Shown here: positions 1-8,885 of the stretch, piece by piece
How positions within the stretch are numbered: the first letter of the stretch is position 1
How the letters are laid out: every line of letters begins with the position of its first letter
Assembly (NCBI GenBank): GCA_903887325.1
Contig: CAISPG010000116.1
Location: forward strand, 1-45,112
Origin: an uncultured Burkholderiales bacterium
GTDB taxonomy: Bacteria > Pseudomonadota > Gammaproteobacteria > Burkholderiales > Burkholderiaceae_C
DNA: 45,112 nucleotides
Reading direction: 5' to 3'
Program-made: the position numbers and the translations under genes
Notes under the pieces: model-generated
Databases searched by the model: none
What the model was told of the DNA's origin: nothing
Seen by the model: only the letters and a program-made list of their open reading frames with translations

Positions 1-19
1 AACCACAGGAGCACATGTA

Positions 20-265
20 ATGACTGACGCAAATGAAGCACAAAAGCAGCTGGAACAATTACTCAAGCAGCAAGCAGATTTAACTGCAAAGATAGACGCA
101 CAGCGCAAAGCCAGTCGTGAAGCTGCACTGGAGACTGTGAAGAATTTGTGCAAAGCATATGAGTTTGGCGCTGCTGATTTGAAAGGCTTTATCAAAGCCA
201 CACGCGCGCGCAGCACTGCTGCCAAAAAGGCAACGCCTCGCAAAAGCACAAGACGCAAAAACTAA
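20..265 (+). CDS. H-NS-like protein lacking the usual C-terminal DNA-binding domain
   Basis: 81 residues. The N-terminal ~60 residues resemble the oligomerisation and linker part of betaproteobacterial H-NS proteins: a charged coiled-coil-like helix (QLEQLLKQQADLTAKIDAQR), then an amphipathic stretch ending in YEFGAADLKGF, the counterpart of the 'YGLTAEDL' linker. The usual C-terminal motif (YRDP...W.GRGR.P.W) is absent. In its place is a short Lys/Arg/Ser/Thr-rich tail from about residue 61 to the end. The ATG at 20 follows a GGAG-like site at 7–10. Family knowledge: H-NS proteins oligomerise and silence AT-rich DNA. By inference this version could bind DNA non-specifically through the tail or act as a modulator that mixes with full-length H-NS. 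It sits in a stretch that looks like an integrated element. The family assignment rests on the N-terminal half only. Confidence 0.6.
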   Translation: MTDANEAQKQLEQLLKQQADLTAKIDAQRKASREAALETVKNLCKAYEFGAADLKGFIKATRARSTAAKKATPRKSTRRKN

Positions 266-287
266 CTCAATATATGAACAACGCAGC

Positions 288-1118
288 GTGCAATACGCAA
301 CGTTGTTCCAGCTGCGACGAGTGAAATATGACGGCGTGGATGACAGTCAGTACATTCACGCACTTACCTACGCGGATTTAGATTGCGAGCAATTCAAAAG
401 CATTGATGCTGCAGACGTAAAGCGTTTGCACAAGTTTGCTGCTGCACTTGAGCGGTTGGTACAGCAGCGCACAGTGTTTGACTGGCAAATGCACACACTG
501 TTGTTGCCACAACAGTACCACGAGTACATGAACAGTTTTGATTTGGACATGTCGCACGTGGAAAGTGAGCACAGTGCAGATATGCCGTGGCAATTGCGCG
601 ACTACATGGACAAGATACAGCAAGGTGACAAATACACACGCACAGCAAATCTGTTCAAGCGCAGCAAAAAACGAGACGCACAAGGGCGAACAGCATTTGG
701 GCGTTATGAATCACTGGCATTTGGTTGTTACGAAGAAGCAGTGATGGATTTGTGCTCGTGCATAGACACAGATCTGCAACGAAACCCCAATGCAGATGCC
801 GCACTGGCTGGTCAAATACTGCGTTGGCTTGACCGCGATGTCAGTGCAGAGGCAGGCTGTGGTCCTGACATCAGCATCACAGGCGTTCCGCGTGTGCGCG
901 GTATCAAAAACAAATACACACTGGTGCACACACAGCCAGTGGTTGGCGTGCGCTTACGAAAACACTGGCGCCAGCGCGAAGCAATATCCAAAGCTGCGCT
1001 GGAATTGTTGTACGACACACCTGAGGAACAAGTGGTTACTGCGCAACAGCAGCAGTTGTTGGACAAGTTAAAAGCAAAACTGCACGGCAACCACAACCAC
1101 AAACGACACAGTGTCTAA
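288..1118 (+). CDS. Unrecognised 276-residue protein of the left-edge element
   Basis: I do not recognise this protein. It starts at GTG 288; the ATG at 274 is out of frame. It is hydrophilic, with no signal peptide or membrane segment. It carries basic patches (FKRSKKRD near residue 124), a Cys cluster (DLCSCID near residue 154) and a basic His-rich end (HGNHNHKRHSV). The gene lies 22 bases after the H-NS-like gene on the same strand. Its stop overlaps the stop of the convergent recombinase remnant at 1115–1118, a compact arrangement typical of phages and integrative elements. Its codon use is richer in CAA, AAA and TTG than the dcw genes further along. A role within a mobile element is inferred from the neighbours only; no enzymatic motif is visible. 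Confidence 0.55.
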   Translation: MQYATLFQLRRVKYDGVDDSQYIHALTYADLDCEQFKSIDAADVKRLHKFAAALERLVQQRTVFDWQMHTLLLPQQYHEYMNSFDLDMSHVESEHSADMPWQLRDYMDKIQQGDKYTRTANLFKRSKKRDAQGRTAFGRYESLAFGCYEEAVMDLCSCIDTDLQRNPNADAALAGQILRWLDRDVSAEAGCGPDISITGVPRVRGIKNKYTLVHTQPVVGVRLRKHWRQREAISKAALELLYDTPEEQVVTAQQQQLLDKLKAKLHGNHNHKRHSV

Positions 1119-1591
1119 GCCAACTCCACTGCGCGGCGCAGCATGTCATCATTGGCATCAATGTACACAGCAGTGCTGCTGATATTTCTGTGCCCCATCA
1201 AGCGCATGAGCACGCGTATGCCAGTTCCTTGGTTTGCCAAGTTGGTGGCAAATGTTCTGCGACCACTGTGGCTGCTGGCACCCACAATGCCTGCGTTCTT
1301 GTACAGCCAGCGCACGTGGTTTGCCAGTGTGTTGGCAGTAAAACCGCGGCGTGGCTTTTGCTGTGTGTAAAAAAATGCCCAGTACCCTGCACGCTGTTGC
1401 GTGCTGACTATGTAGCGTTGCAGTTCTTTGCGCAGTCGTTCGCTCACAAATACTGTGCGTGCGTGACCGCGCTTGGTTTGATCTGCACGCAGGTGTATTT
1501 CGTCACGCACCTGCCCTGCATCTGAGACAACGTCTGCCCACGTTAACGCTGCACATTCACCAACGCGCAGTCCTGCTAGCAGTTGGAACAC
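1115..1591 (-). pseudogene. Tyrosine recombinase/integrase, N-terminally truncated remnant
   Basis: 158 residues from GTG 1591 make up only the catalytic domain of a tyrosine site-specific recombinase. Active-site elements visible are Arg in LLAGLRVGE, Lys in QTKRGH, the SHSGRRTF box (H-x-x-R), and MGHRNISSTAVYID with the His and the Tyr nucleophile. The core-binding N-terminal domain (about 100–150 residues in the family) is missing. Upstream in frame the sequence continues as KLWITINRVV back to a TAG at 1619–1621, and beyond that TAG as NLNWLAPVRD, which still looks like recombinase sequence. This suggests decay by a stop codon plus deletion. The catalytic residues appear intact, but without the arm/core-binding domain it is unlikely to be active. 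It probably marks one boundary of an old integrated element. Confidence 0.75.
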
Positions 1592-1662
1592 AACACGATT
1601 TATCGTGATCCACAGCTTCTAATCTCGCACTGGCGCAAGCCAGTTAAGGTTTTGAAACTATT

Positions 1663-1692
1663 AACCCGCTGTAGAAATACAGCGGGTTTTTT
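1663..1692 (+). terminator. Strong rho-independent terminator
   Basis: A perfect 10-bp stem, AACCCGCTGT (1663–1672) with ACAGCGGGTT (1679–1688), encloses a 6-base loop. The T-run extends to 1692 on the + strand. No intact + strand gene ends just before it, since the antisense recombinase remnant lies there. It may be left over from a gene lost when the element inserted or decayed. It insulates the glycosyltransferase gene at 1713 from upstream transcription. Confidence 0.8.
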
Positions 1693-1712
1693 GTTGTCAG
1701 TACACTGACAGA

Positions 1713-3203
1713 ATGAGACCTCGCCCAATTCCAAACGCAATGAGAAATTATTCAGTCATCAGATATTCAGTGGCATGGCTCTGCATTGCAGTGCTGATTC
1801 ATCTGCTCATAGGATTTTCCATTGAAATGTCGGTGGACGAGGCGCACTATGTCTTGTACGCAAAGCACTTGGCTTGGAGTTATTTTGACCACCCGCCTTT
1901 GGTTGGCTGGGCGCAATGGCCATTGGTTCAACTGACAAGCACTGCGGGCCTCATCAGGCTGTTACCTGAATGTTTATGGGCAGTGTCTTTGGTGCTGGTT
2001 TACCAAAACACCAAAGCATTGCGTGATTGGATGGAGGCTCGAGCTGAGTCAAACAGCGTTGAATTGCCTTCCCCTGAAGTCAGCGAATGGCTGGCGGTGA
2101 TCGGTATCTCGCTGGCATTGCTGCCGCATTTGCTGGTCTTCAGTTTGTTGCCTGACACACTGTTGACCACGCTCAGTCTTGGCTTGATGCTGCTGGCATT
2201 GCGTTGGGTCAATCGGCAGGAATTTAACCACTGGCATTGGCTGTTGCTGGGCGTGTTGTTGGGATTAGCGGGCTTAAGCAAATACACAGCGATATTTCCG
2301 GCACTGGCAGTCGCGCTGGTGTTTATTGCCAGCGATAGAAAAATACCTTTTGACAGCCCGTGGCCTTGGATAGCACTGGCAATAGCAGCGGTTCTGGTGA
2401 GTCCGGTTTTTTATTGGAATGCCACCAATGACTGGATGTCGTTCAAGTACCAATTGGCGCACGGCAAAGGTGACGCGTGGCAATTCCACAAATTACTGGC
2501 TTTTGGTGTGGTTCAAACCATTTGCTTCGGCCCGTTGATGATTTACGGGGCTTGTGTTTGTGTGAAGCGGTATAGAACATACGCCTCACCGGTGTTGATA
2601 GCGCTGCTGTGTTTTTTCTTGCTGCCCTTTGGCGTGTTCGCGGCATTGTCCGGTTCGGGTGGCTTGCCACACTGGACCACGCCGGCATGGTTTTGCCTGG
2701 CACCTTTTGCAGGCGTGGGTTTGGCCTTTGTCTGGGAAAAGACAAATTCACGTGTCATTCAAACTCTCGCAGCGTTGCAAGCCCTCTTGTTCTCTGCCGG
2801 GGTAGTGGTGGTGTTCTCGGGTGGCGTACCGTTCACACACCTGAAGCCCAATCCGTTTGCAGATGTGTACGGTTGGGAAAACGCAGGCTTACGGGCCAAA
2901 GAACTCGCCCAAAGCCATGGAACTGATGCTGTTGCAGTCAAAAACTGGAGCCTGGCCAGCCGTGTGGCCTGGTATGCCTATCCAGCTACGGTTTATGTGA
3001 TTGACAACCACCACGACCAGTTTGAACTCTGGTTCGGTCGACCTGCTTCTGGGCGGCGTGTGGTGTTTATCCAATGGTCTGAACTAGCCGGTGATGACCA
3101 AGAGGCTGACTTCGAGTCGTGTGAGCCGCTGGAAAGCTTGCAAACCACTCGTTTTGACCAAGCTTTGTCACGCTTTGATTTCAGTTTGTGTACATTCAAA
3201 TAG
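1713..3203 (+). CDS. Membrane glycosyltransferase, PMT/ArnT-like (GT39/GT83 type)
   Basis: 496 residues with a succession of hydrophobic segments over about residues 15–375 and a soluble C-terminal part, the layout of polyprenyl-phosphate-sugar-dependent integral-membrane glycosyltransferases. Key motifs are the acidic pair in the first periplasmic loop (VDEAHY, D42/E43) and SYFDHPPLVGW (about 56–66), both typical of PMT_2/ArnT-like enzymes. The family moves a sugar from a lipid-phosphate carrier to a protein, lipid A or another envelope acceptor in the periplasm. The acceptor cannot be read from the sequence. ATG 1713 gives MRPRPIPNAM; the ATG at 1740 is an equally acceptable start. It stands alone between a terminator and pyrC and is less GC-rich than the genes after it, so it may have been acquired. 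Confidence 0.8.
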   Translation: MRPRPIPNAMRNYSVIRYSVAWLCIAVLIHLLIGFSIEMSVDEAHYVLYAKHLAWSYFDHPPLVGWAQWPLVQLTSTAGLIRLLPECLWAVSLVLVYQNTKALRDWMEARAESNSVELPSPEVSEWLAVIGISLALLPHLLVFSLLPDTLLTTLSLGLMLLALRWVNRQEFNHWHWLLLGVLLGLAGLSKYTAIFPALAVALVFIASDRKIPFDSPWPWIALAIAAVLVSPVFYWNATNDWMSFKYQLAHGKGDAWQFHKLLAFGVVQTICFGPLMIYGACVCVKRYRTYASPVLIALLCFFLLPFGVFAALSGSGGLPHWTTPAWFCLAPFAGVGLAFVWEKTNSRVIQTLAALQALLFSAGVVVVFSGGVPFTHLKPNPFADVYGWENAGLRAKELAQSHGTDAVAVKNWSLASRVAWYAYPATVYVIDNHHDQFELWFGRPASGRRVVFIQWSELAGDDQEADFESCEPLESLQTTRFDQALSRFDFSLCTFK

Positions 3204-3275
3204 CGTGTTCTTCGTCTCAGTAAACCCGGCTGTTCACTTGCAAGACAATAGAGGCAATTATTTATCTTCTTGGAT

Positions 3276-4313
3276 ATGACAAATACTTTGACTTTGACCC
3301 GTCCCGATGACTGGCACGTTCATTTGCGCGACGGCGACGCACTCGCCGCTGTCGTACCGCACACTGCCGCGCAATTCGCCCGCGCCATCGTCATGCCCAA
3401 CCTCAAGCCGCCGGTCACCACCACCGCACAGGCCTTGGCATACGGCGAACGCATACTCGCAGCACTGCCCATCGGCAGTGACTTTCAGCCGCTGATGACG
3501 CTGTACCTGACAGACCAAACCCCGGCAGATGAAATCAGCCGGGCGCACGAGGCTGGTGTGGTGGCCGTCAAGCTCTACCCCGCAGGTGCCACCACCAACA
3601 GCAGCGCCGGTGTCACCGATTTGCGCCACACGCGCGCCGCGCTTGAAGCCATGCAACGCGCAGGCATGCCTTTGCTGGTGCACGGTGAAGTCACCGATCC
3701 GGATATTGATTTGTTCGACCGCGAAGCGGTGTTCATAGACAAACACCTGGTGCCTTTGCGCAAAGATTTTCCTGAGCTGAAAATTGTTTTCGAGCACATC
3801 ACCACGCGCGAAGCCGCGCAGTATGTGGCGCAAGCCGGTGCGCATACCGCAGCCACCATCACCTCCCACCATTTGCTGTTCAACCGAAATGCCTTGTTTC
3901 TCGGTGGCATGCGCCCGCACTATTACTGTTTGCCCGTGCTCAAACGCGAATTGCATAGGCAGGCTTTGTTAAACGCCGTGGGTTCGGGCAGCGACCGCTT
4001 CTTTTTAGGCACAGACAGCGCGCCGCACGCCACGCATTTGAAAGAACACGCCAGCGGCTGCGCCGGTTGCTACACGGCTTTGTCGGCCATGGAGTTGTAT
4101 GCACAAGCGTTTGACAGCATCAACGCGCTGGACAAACTAGAGGGCTTTGCCAGCTTTCATGGACCGGACTTTTACGGTTTACCGCGCAACACCGGCAAGG
4201 TCACTTTAAAGCGCGAGGCTTGGACATTGCCAGAGGAATTACCGCTGGGCCAGGCAGGCATCAAACCTTTGTGCGGCGGTGAAACACTGGCCTGGCAGCT
4301 GGCCGTCGACTGA
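3276..4313 (+). CDS. pyrC: Dihydroorotase (class II, PyrC)
   Basis: 345 residues, almost the length of E. coli PyrC. It catalyses reversible cyclisation of N-carbamoyl-aspartate to dihydroorotate, the third step of pyrimidine synthesis, in the cytoplasm. The binuclear zinc site is complete: HVH at 14–16, the carboxylated lysine K99 (VAVKLYPAG), H136 (LLVHGE), H174 (FEHITT) and the catalytic D247 (FLGTDSAPH). ATG 3276 was chosen because [20 protein letters not shown] matches the family N-terminus; an in-frame TTG two codons upstream (3270) is less likely. The downstream DUF3025 gene may overlap the 3' end. Confidence 0.97.
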   Translation: MTNTLTLTRPDDWHVHLRDGDALAAVVPHTAAQFARAIVMPNLKPPVTTTAQALAYGERILAALPIGSDFQPLMTLYLTDQTPADEISRAHEAGVVAVKLYPAGATTNSSAGVTDLRHTRAALEAMQRAGMPLLVHGEVTDPDIDLFDREAVFIDKHLVPLRKDFPELKIVFEHITTREAAQYVAQAGAHTAATITSHHLLFNRNALFLGGMRPHYYCLPVLKRELHRQALLNAVGSGSDRFFLGTDSAPHATHLKEHASGCAGCYTALSAMELYAQAFDSINALDKLEGFASFHGPDFYGLPRNTGKVTLKREAWTLPEELPLGQAGIKPLCGGETLAWQLAVD

Positions 4314-5049
4314 CGCGGTGTTGCACCTAGACTGGCAGCAACCCTGGTTTATGCCGTGGGCGCAGTACGGTGAAAAAGTGCAACTGCATTGGCAAGCGCA
4401 GCCTGAGCAATTGCACCAGGCACTGAACCAATCGTGTGCCATGCGGTCGCAAAAAACTTTTGCTCCGCAGGCAGATTTGCCAACGGATATGGCGTACGAA
4501 TCCTTTATTTTTCAGCACAAGCTAATACCGACACGCAATAACGCTCACGATTTCTTCAATGGTTTGTGTTGGCTGCGTTTTCCCAAAAGCAAAACTCAGT
4601 TAAACAAATTACAAGCAGATGCAATAGCGCGAAACGGTGTGGGCGCACACCGAGGCGAGTTGCGGGACGCACTCACGTTGTTTGATGAAAACGCAGGCTT
4701 GCTGTGCGCGCCGCCATCATTGTGGGAGTCGTTGAAAAACAAACAGTGGCATAAACTTTTTGTCACAAACCGTGATGCTTGGCAACAAGTGAAACTCGTT
4801 TTGTTCGGTCACGCACTGTTGGAAAAACTGTTGCAGCCTTATAAAGGTATTACCGTGCACGTGCTGTGTTTGCCCATGCCTTTGTTGATCAGTGATGAAG
4901 AAGTTGACGCCTGGTTGTGTCAACAACTCACACCAGACCTGTTGCAATCCAAACCCTTCGTACCCCTGCCGTTAGCAGGGATTCCGGGTTGGTGGCCGGG
5001 CAATGAAATCCCTGCTTTTTTTGAGGACAAAAAAGTGTTCAGAGATTGA
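4279..5049 (+). CDS. DUF3025 family protein
   Basis: Up to 256 residues, recognised as DUF3025 by its central block: [14 protein letters not shown], then [45 protein letters not shown] (about residues 74–143) and a C-terminal [10 protein letters not shown]. The family is common in beta- and gammaproteobacteria and has no established function. No membrane segment or signal peptide is visible. GTG 4279 overlaps pyrC by 35 bases. An in-frame GTG at 4318, just after the pyrC stop, gives [14 protein letters not shown] and is a good alternative because the family's conserved DW..PW motif lies near the N-terminus. Either way translation is probably coupled to pyrC. Confidence 0.8.
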   Translation: MKHWPGSWPSTDAVLHLDWQQPWFMPWAQYGEKVQLHWQAQPEQLHQALNQSCAMRSQKTFAPQADLPTDMAYESFIFQHKLIPTRNNAHDFFNGLCWLRFPKSKTQLNKLQADAIARNGVGAHRGELRDALTLFDENAGLLCAPPSLWESLKNKQWHKLFVTNRDAWQQVKLVLFGHALLEKLLQPYKGITVHVLCLPMPLLISDEEVDAWLCQQLTPDLLQSKPFVPLPLAGIPGWWPGNEIPAFFEDKKVFRD

Positions 5050-5117
5050 AAAACAAGGCAACACCCTTACATTCACCGCATCTGGCCTGATTGTGTGGGC
5101 CGGTTTAAAAGGACTTC

Positions 5118-5990
5118 ATGAAACGCATTCTTCTTTTGATTGTTACCAACCTCGCTGTCATGCTGGTGCTGGGTATAGTCGCCAGCTTGCTGGGTGTGAA
5201 TCGCTTTTTGACGGCCAATGGTTTGAACCTGACCGCCTTGCTCGGCTTTGCCGCCATCATGGGTTTTGGCGGTGCGTTCATTTCTTTGCTGATCAGCAAG
5301 CCCATGGCAAAGTGGACCACGGGTGCGCAAGTCATCACACAACCGCAAAGTGCTGATGAAGCGTGGTTGGTCGATACCGTCAAACAGCTGTCGCAACGTG
5401 CCGGTCTGCAAATGCCCGAGGTGGCGATATACGAAGGTGATCCTAACGCGTTTGCCACTGGCGCATTCCGCAATTCTGCTTTGGTGGCGGTGTCCACCGG
5501 TTTGCTGCAAGGCATGACCCGCGAAGAAGTGGAGGCCGTGTTAGCGCATGAAGTGGCCCACATTCAAAACGGCGACATGGTCACACTCACTTTGGTGCAA
5601 GGCGTGCTCAACACCTTTGTGGTGTTTTTAAGCCGCGTCATTGGTTATGCCGTAGACAGCGCTTTACGCAAAAGTGATGACGAAAACACCGGCCCCGGCA
5701 TTGGCTATTACGTCACCAGTTTCGTGCTCGATATCGTCTTGGGCATTGCCGCCAGTGTTGTCGTGGCATGGTTCAGCCGTCAGCGCGAATTTCGCGCGGA
5801 CGCAGGCGCTGCCGCATTGATGGGTCGCAAGCAACCGATGGTGAATGCCTTACAACGTTTGCAAAGCATGCAGTCTGAAGGTCTGCCTCCGAGCTTGCAA
5901 GCCATGGGCATCAGTGGTGGTTTGGGCAAGATGTTTTCTTCGCATCCCCCTTTGGAAGAGCGGATTGCGGCTTTGCAAAACGCGGCATAA
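5118..5990 (+). CDS. htpX: Membrane zinc metalloprotease HtpX
   Basis: 290 residues, the usual HtpX length. It is an inner-membrane M48 endopeptidase that degrades misfolded membrane proteins, working beside FtsH. Two N-terminal membrane helices (about 4–26 and 37–58) are followed by the zinc motif HEVAH (144–148) and the third ligand E224 in REFRADAGA. Two more hydrophobic segments lie between these (about 157–178 and 197–219). ATG 5118 is preceded by AAAAGGA at 5107–5113. The gene ends at a terminator shared with the convergent radical SAM gene. Confidence 0.96.
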   Translation: MKRILLLIVTNLAVMLVLGIVASLLGVNRFLTANGLNLTALLGFAAIMGFGGAFISLLISKPMAKWTTGAQVITQPQSADEAWLVDTVKQLSQRAGLQMPEVAIYEGDPNAFATGAFRNSALVAVSTGLLQGMTREEVEAVLAHEVAHIQNGDMVTLTLVQGVLNTFVVFLSRVIGYAVDSALRKSDDENTGPGIGYYVTSFVLDIVLGIAASVVVAWFSRQREFRADAGAAALMGRKQPMVNALQRLQSMQSEGLPPSLQAMGISGGLGKMFSSHPPLEERIAALQNAA

Positions 5991-6008
5991 AACCAAAAAC
6001 GCCAACAG

Positions 6009-6047
6009 ACGCGATCAGCCCAATGCCATGGAGATCGCGTTTTTTTT
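6009..6047 (+). terminator. Terminator of htpX, lying inside the end of the convergent gene
   Basis: An 8-bp stem, ACGCGATC (6009–6016) with GATCGCGT (6033–6040), is followed by a run of T to 6047. On the + strand it terminates htpX. The same bases encode the last codons and stop of the radical SAM gene on the - strand. The reverse orientation has no clean T-run next to the stem, so it is mainly a + strand terminator. Confidence 0.75.
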
Positions 6048-7949
6048 CACCTGTGGTTTTGGACACTTAGGCAGATCAAACCAACTGCGCACGTCTTCTT
6101 CCAAGCCTACGCCGTGCATGTAGTTGTAAATTGCTTTCTTCAAACCGCGCCCCAGCAAGTCATGGTCGGTACCGGTGGGGTCGACAAAGCCCACATCATT
6201 TTGCGCAAAACCGCCTGCCGCCAAAGGCAGCAAGCTGACACCATAAGCAGAAGGGTTCATGCCCACGGGCGAGTGCACGGTGCAGGCGAAGCGGTGGAAA
6301 AACCCGCTGTGTATGCAACCGTTTTCAAACAGCTGACGCACATACTCCAGCGAGTCCACTGTGTCTTGCACGGTTTGCGTGGGAAAGCCGTACATCAGAT
6401 AAGCGTGCACCAGCACACCGGCACGCGCAAAGCCTTGGGTCACACGCGCCACTTGCGCCACGGTCACGCCTTTTTGCATCAGCGTCAGCAGTCGATCAGA
6501 AGCCACTTCCAAGCCGCCCGACATGGCAATGCAACCGCTCTCGGCCAGTAACTCGCACAAGTCGGGCGTGAAGGTTTTCTCGAAGCGGATATTGCCCCAC
6601 CAAGTCAGTTGCAATTGGCGGCGCAAAATTTCTTCGGCCATGGCTTTGAGTGCTTTGGGTGGTGCGGCTTCATCGACAAAATGAAAACCGGTTTGACCGG
6701 TTTCTGCTATGACACGCTCAATGCGATCAACCAAGGTGTTGGCCGAGGCCGCGTCATAGCGCGAGATGTAGTCCAGCGACACATCACAAAAACTGCATTT
6801 TTTCCAATAACAGCCGTGCGCCACGGTCAGCTTGTTCCAGCGTCCGTCGCTCCACAGTCTGTGCATGGGGTTCAGCATGTCCAGCAGCGATAAATAATCG
6901 TGCAGCGGCAAACCGTCCCAAGTGGGTGTGCCCACGTCGTCAAACGCCACATCCGGTTCAGCCCAGTTGATGTATTTCACTGCGCCATCCACGCGGACAA
7001 AACTGCGCACCAGGCGTTGTTGCGAACGCTGTCCTTGCACATGTTCAATCAATGACAGCACCGGGCGCTCGCCCGCGTCCAGCGTCACCACATCGACGAA
7101 GTTAAACAAGCGCGGCTCTTGCAAAGAACGCAACTCGGTATTCACATAACCGCCACCCAAACACACCTTTACTTCAGGGTGATGCAGCTTGATGGTTTGT
7201 GCGATACGCAGCGCCGCATACACCGCGCCTGGAAACGGCACGGACAACAACACCATAGTAGGTTGATGTTGCTGCATGGCTTGCAGCGTGAGTTGCTGCA
7301 ACAAGTGGTCAATCAAATTCGGCGGCGCGGCCAGTGCGGCGGCGAGCGCATCAAAACTCGCTTGGCTGCCAGCCAAGGATTCACCGTAGCGCACAAACTC
7401 AAAACGCGCGTCCACTGCGTCGCGCAGCACATCGGCAATGTCGTTCAAATAGAGCGTGGCCAGATGCCGCGCTCTGTCTTGCTGACCCAATGCACCGAAG
7501 GCCCAGCCGAGGGCGTCGCCACTCTCATCATCAAACGCATCAAGAGACGCAAAGCGCGGGCCTTCAGGCAGAAAACCACGCCCAGCGATGCGGTGGCAAA
7601 GCGTGGCGTCGCGCCCTTGCAAAAACGCAATCGTCGGTGCAATGCTTTGTTGGTAACGCGTGAAATGGTCTAGAAACGCGTTCACGCTGGCACTTCTCTC
7701 GTTCTCTGGCAAAGCCATGGCGAGCTGCTGCACTTGCGCCAAGCATTCAGGTGTCAACAGCTGTAATACAAGCGCCAAAGCCAAATCCACTTGTTGCGAT
7801 TCAACGCCTTGGCTGCGCAAAAAACCCGTGAGGTAAGCGGTGGACGGGTAGGGCGTGTTGAGTTGCGTCATCGGCGGGATGACGCTGAGCACGCGCACCT
7901 GTGCGGGCGTAACAGCAGAGGCGGCGTGCAAAGTCAGACGGTCAGACAA
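6015..7949 (-). CDS. B12-binding-type radical SAM protein
   Basis: 644 residues. Residues ~17–300 look like a divergent cobalamin-binding Rossmann region (VLSVIPPMTQLNTPYPSTAYL; VCLGGGYVNTEL; DAGERPVLSLI). A radical SAM core follows with the cluster motif C380-YWKK-C385-SF-C388, that is C-x4-C-x2-C rather than the canonical C-x3-C-x2-C. Later motifs fit the barrel: WWGNIRFEKTF, SGGLEVASDR (GG/SAM-contacting strand) and YGFPTQTVQDT. Members with this layout do methylations and ring or chain rearrangements; the substrate here cannot be inferred. ATG 7949 lies three bases after the cysK stop, so it is translated in the operon with cysK and the COG2509 flavoprotein. A sulfur or redox link is only a guess from context. 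Confidence 0.82.
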   Translation of the reverse strand: MSDRLTLHAASAVTPAQVRVLSVIPPMTQLNTPYPSTAYLTGFLRSQGVESQQVDLALALVLQLLTPECLAQVQQLAMALPENERSASVNAFLDHFTRYQQSIAPTIAFLQGRDATLCHRIAGRGFLPEGPRFASLDAFDDESGDALGWAFGALGQQDRARHLATLYLNDIADVLRDAVDARFEFVRYGESLAGSQASFDALAAALAAPPNLIDHLLQQLTLQAMQQHQPTMVLLSVPFPGAVYAALRIAQTIKLHHPEVKVCLGGGYVNTELRSLQEPRLFNFVDVVTLDAGERPVLSLIEHVQGQRSQQRLVRSFVRVDGAVKYINWAEPDVAFDDVGTPTWDGLPLHDYLSLLDMLNPMHRLWSDGRWNKLTVAHGCYWKKCSFCDVSLDYISRYDAASANTLVDRIERVIAETGQTGFHFVDEAAPPKALKAMAEEILRRQLQLTWWGNIRFEKTFTPDLCELLAESGCIAMSGGLEVASDRLLTLMQKGVTVAQVARVTQGFARAGVLVHAYLMYGFPTQTVQDTVDSLEYVRQLFENGCIHSGFFHRFACTVHSPVGMNPSAYGVSLLPLAAGGFAQNDVGFVDPTGTDHDLLGRGLKKAIYNYMHGVGLEEDVRSWFDLPKCPKPQVKKNAISMALG

Positions 7950-7952
7950 GCA

Positions 7953-8870
7953 TCAAGCGGGTAAATAGCCTTCAACCGACAAATAGCGCTCGCCGGTGTC
8001 GTAGTTAAAGCCCAGCACTTTGGCACCGGCTGGCAACTCGGGCAGTTTTTGCGCAATCGCCGCCAGCGTGGCGCCACTGGAAATACCGACCAGCATGCCT
8101 TCTTCGCGGGCGGCACGGCGGCCGTATTCACGCGCGTCTTCGGCGTCGACTTGAATCACGCCGTCGAGCAAAGCTGTGTGCAGATTTTTCGGAATAAAGC
8201 CTGCGCCTATGCCTTGTATGGGATGAGGGGAGGGCGCCCCGCCTGAGATCACCGGCGAGGCCTTGGGCTCAACTGCAAACACTTGCAAGTTGGGCCATTT
8301 CTCTTTCAACACTTGTGCGCAACCTGTGAGGTGGCCGCCGGTGCCTACACCGGTGATGATGGCATCCAGTCCATCGGGGAAGTCAGCCAGAATTTCCTGG
8401 GCTGTTGTGCGCAAATGCACGGCGATATTGGCCGGGTTTTCAAACTGTTGAGGCATCCATGCTCCGGGTGTGGCGTCCACCAGTTCCTGGGCGCGGGCGA
8501 TGGCGCCCTTCATGCCTTTTTCGCGCGGCGTCAAATCGAATGTCGCGCCATAGGCCAACATCAAACGACGGCGCTCGATACTCATGCTGTCGGGCATGAC
8601 CAAAATCAATTTGTAGCCTTTGACTGCGGCCACCATGGCCAGACCGACGCCGGTATTGCCCGAGGTCGGTTCAATGATGGTGCCGCCGGGTTTCAACACA
8701 CCGGACTTCTCGGCGTCTTCGATCATGGACAACGCGATGCGGTCTTTGATGGAGCCGCCCGGGTTGCTGCGTTCTGACTTGATCCACACGTTGTGATTCG
8801 CACCGAACAAGCGGTTCATGCGTATATGCGGTGTGTGGCCTATGGTCTCAAGAATATTATTGGCTTTCAT
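7953..8870 (-). CDS. cysK: Cysteine synthase A (O-acetylserine sulfhydrylase)
   Basis: 305 residues, a standard length for the family. It is a PLP enzyme that makes L-cysteine from O-acetyl-L-serine and sulfide in the cytoplasm. The PLP lysine is K42 in NPGGSIKDR. The substrate loop TSGNTG (about 68–73), the phosphate-binding GVGTGGH and the C-terminal GISSG are all present. The N-terminus [21 protein letters not shown] matches the family. It lies 15 bases after the COG2509 flavoprotein gene and three bases before the radical SAM gene. The GGSIKDR version is closer to the cystathionine-beta-synthase/CysK-like branch than to the E. coli CysK loop, so the exact acceptor preference (sulfide versus other thiols) is less certain than the fold. 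Confidence 0.92.
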   Translation of the reverse strand: MKANNILETIGHTPHIRMNRLFGANHNVWIKSERSNPGGSIKDRIALSMIEDAEKSGVLKPGGTIIEPTSGNTGVGLAMVAAVKGYKLILVMPDSMSIERRRLMLAYGATFDLTPREKGMKGAIARAQELVDATPGAWMPQQFENPANIAVHLRTTAQEILADFPDGLDAIITGVGTGGHLTGCAQVLKEKWPNLQVFAVEPKASPVISGGAPSPHPIQGIGAGFIPKNLHTALLDGVIQVDAEDAREYGRRAAREEGMLVGISSGATLAAIAQKLPELPAGAKVLGFNYDTGERYLSVEGYLPA

Positions 8871-8885
8871 CGGTGTACTCCTTAT

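Noticed and set aside
1592-1712. tRNA 3' end or tmRNA fragment as an attachment site
   Set aside because: No GTTCRA T-loop or CCA-bearing acceptor arm could be found on either strand.
3258-3956. 232-residue frame antisense to pyrC
   Set aside because: A His/Gly-rich shadow of pyrC codons with no recognisable motif.
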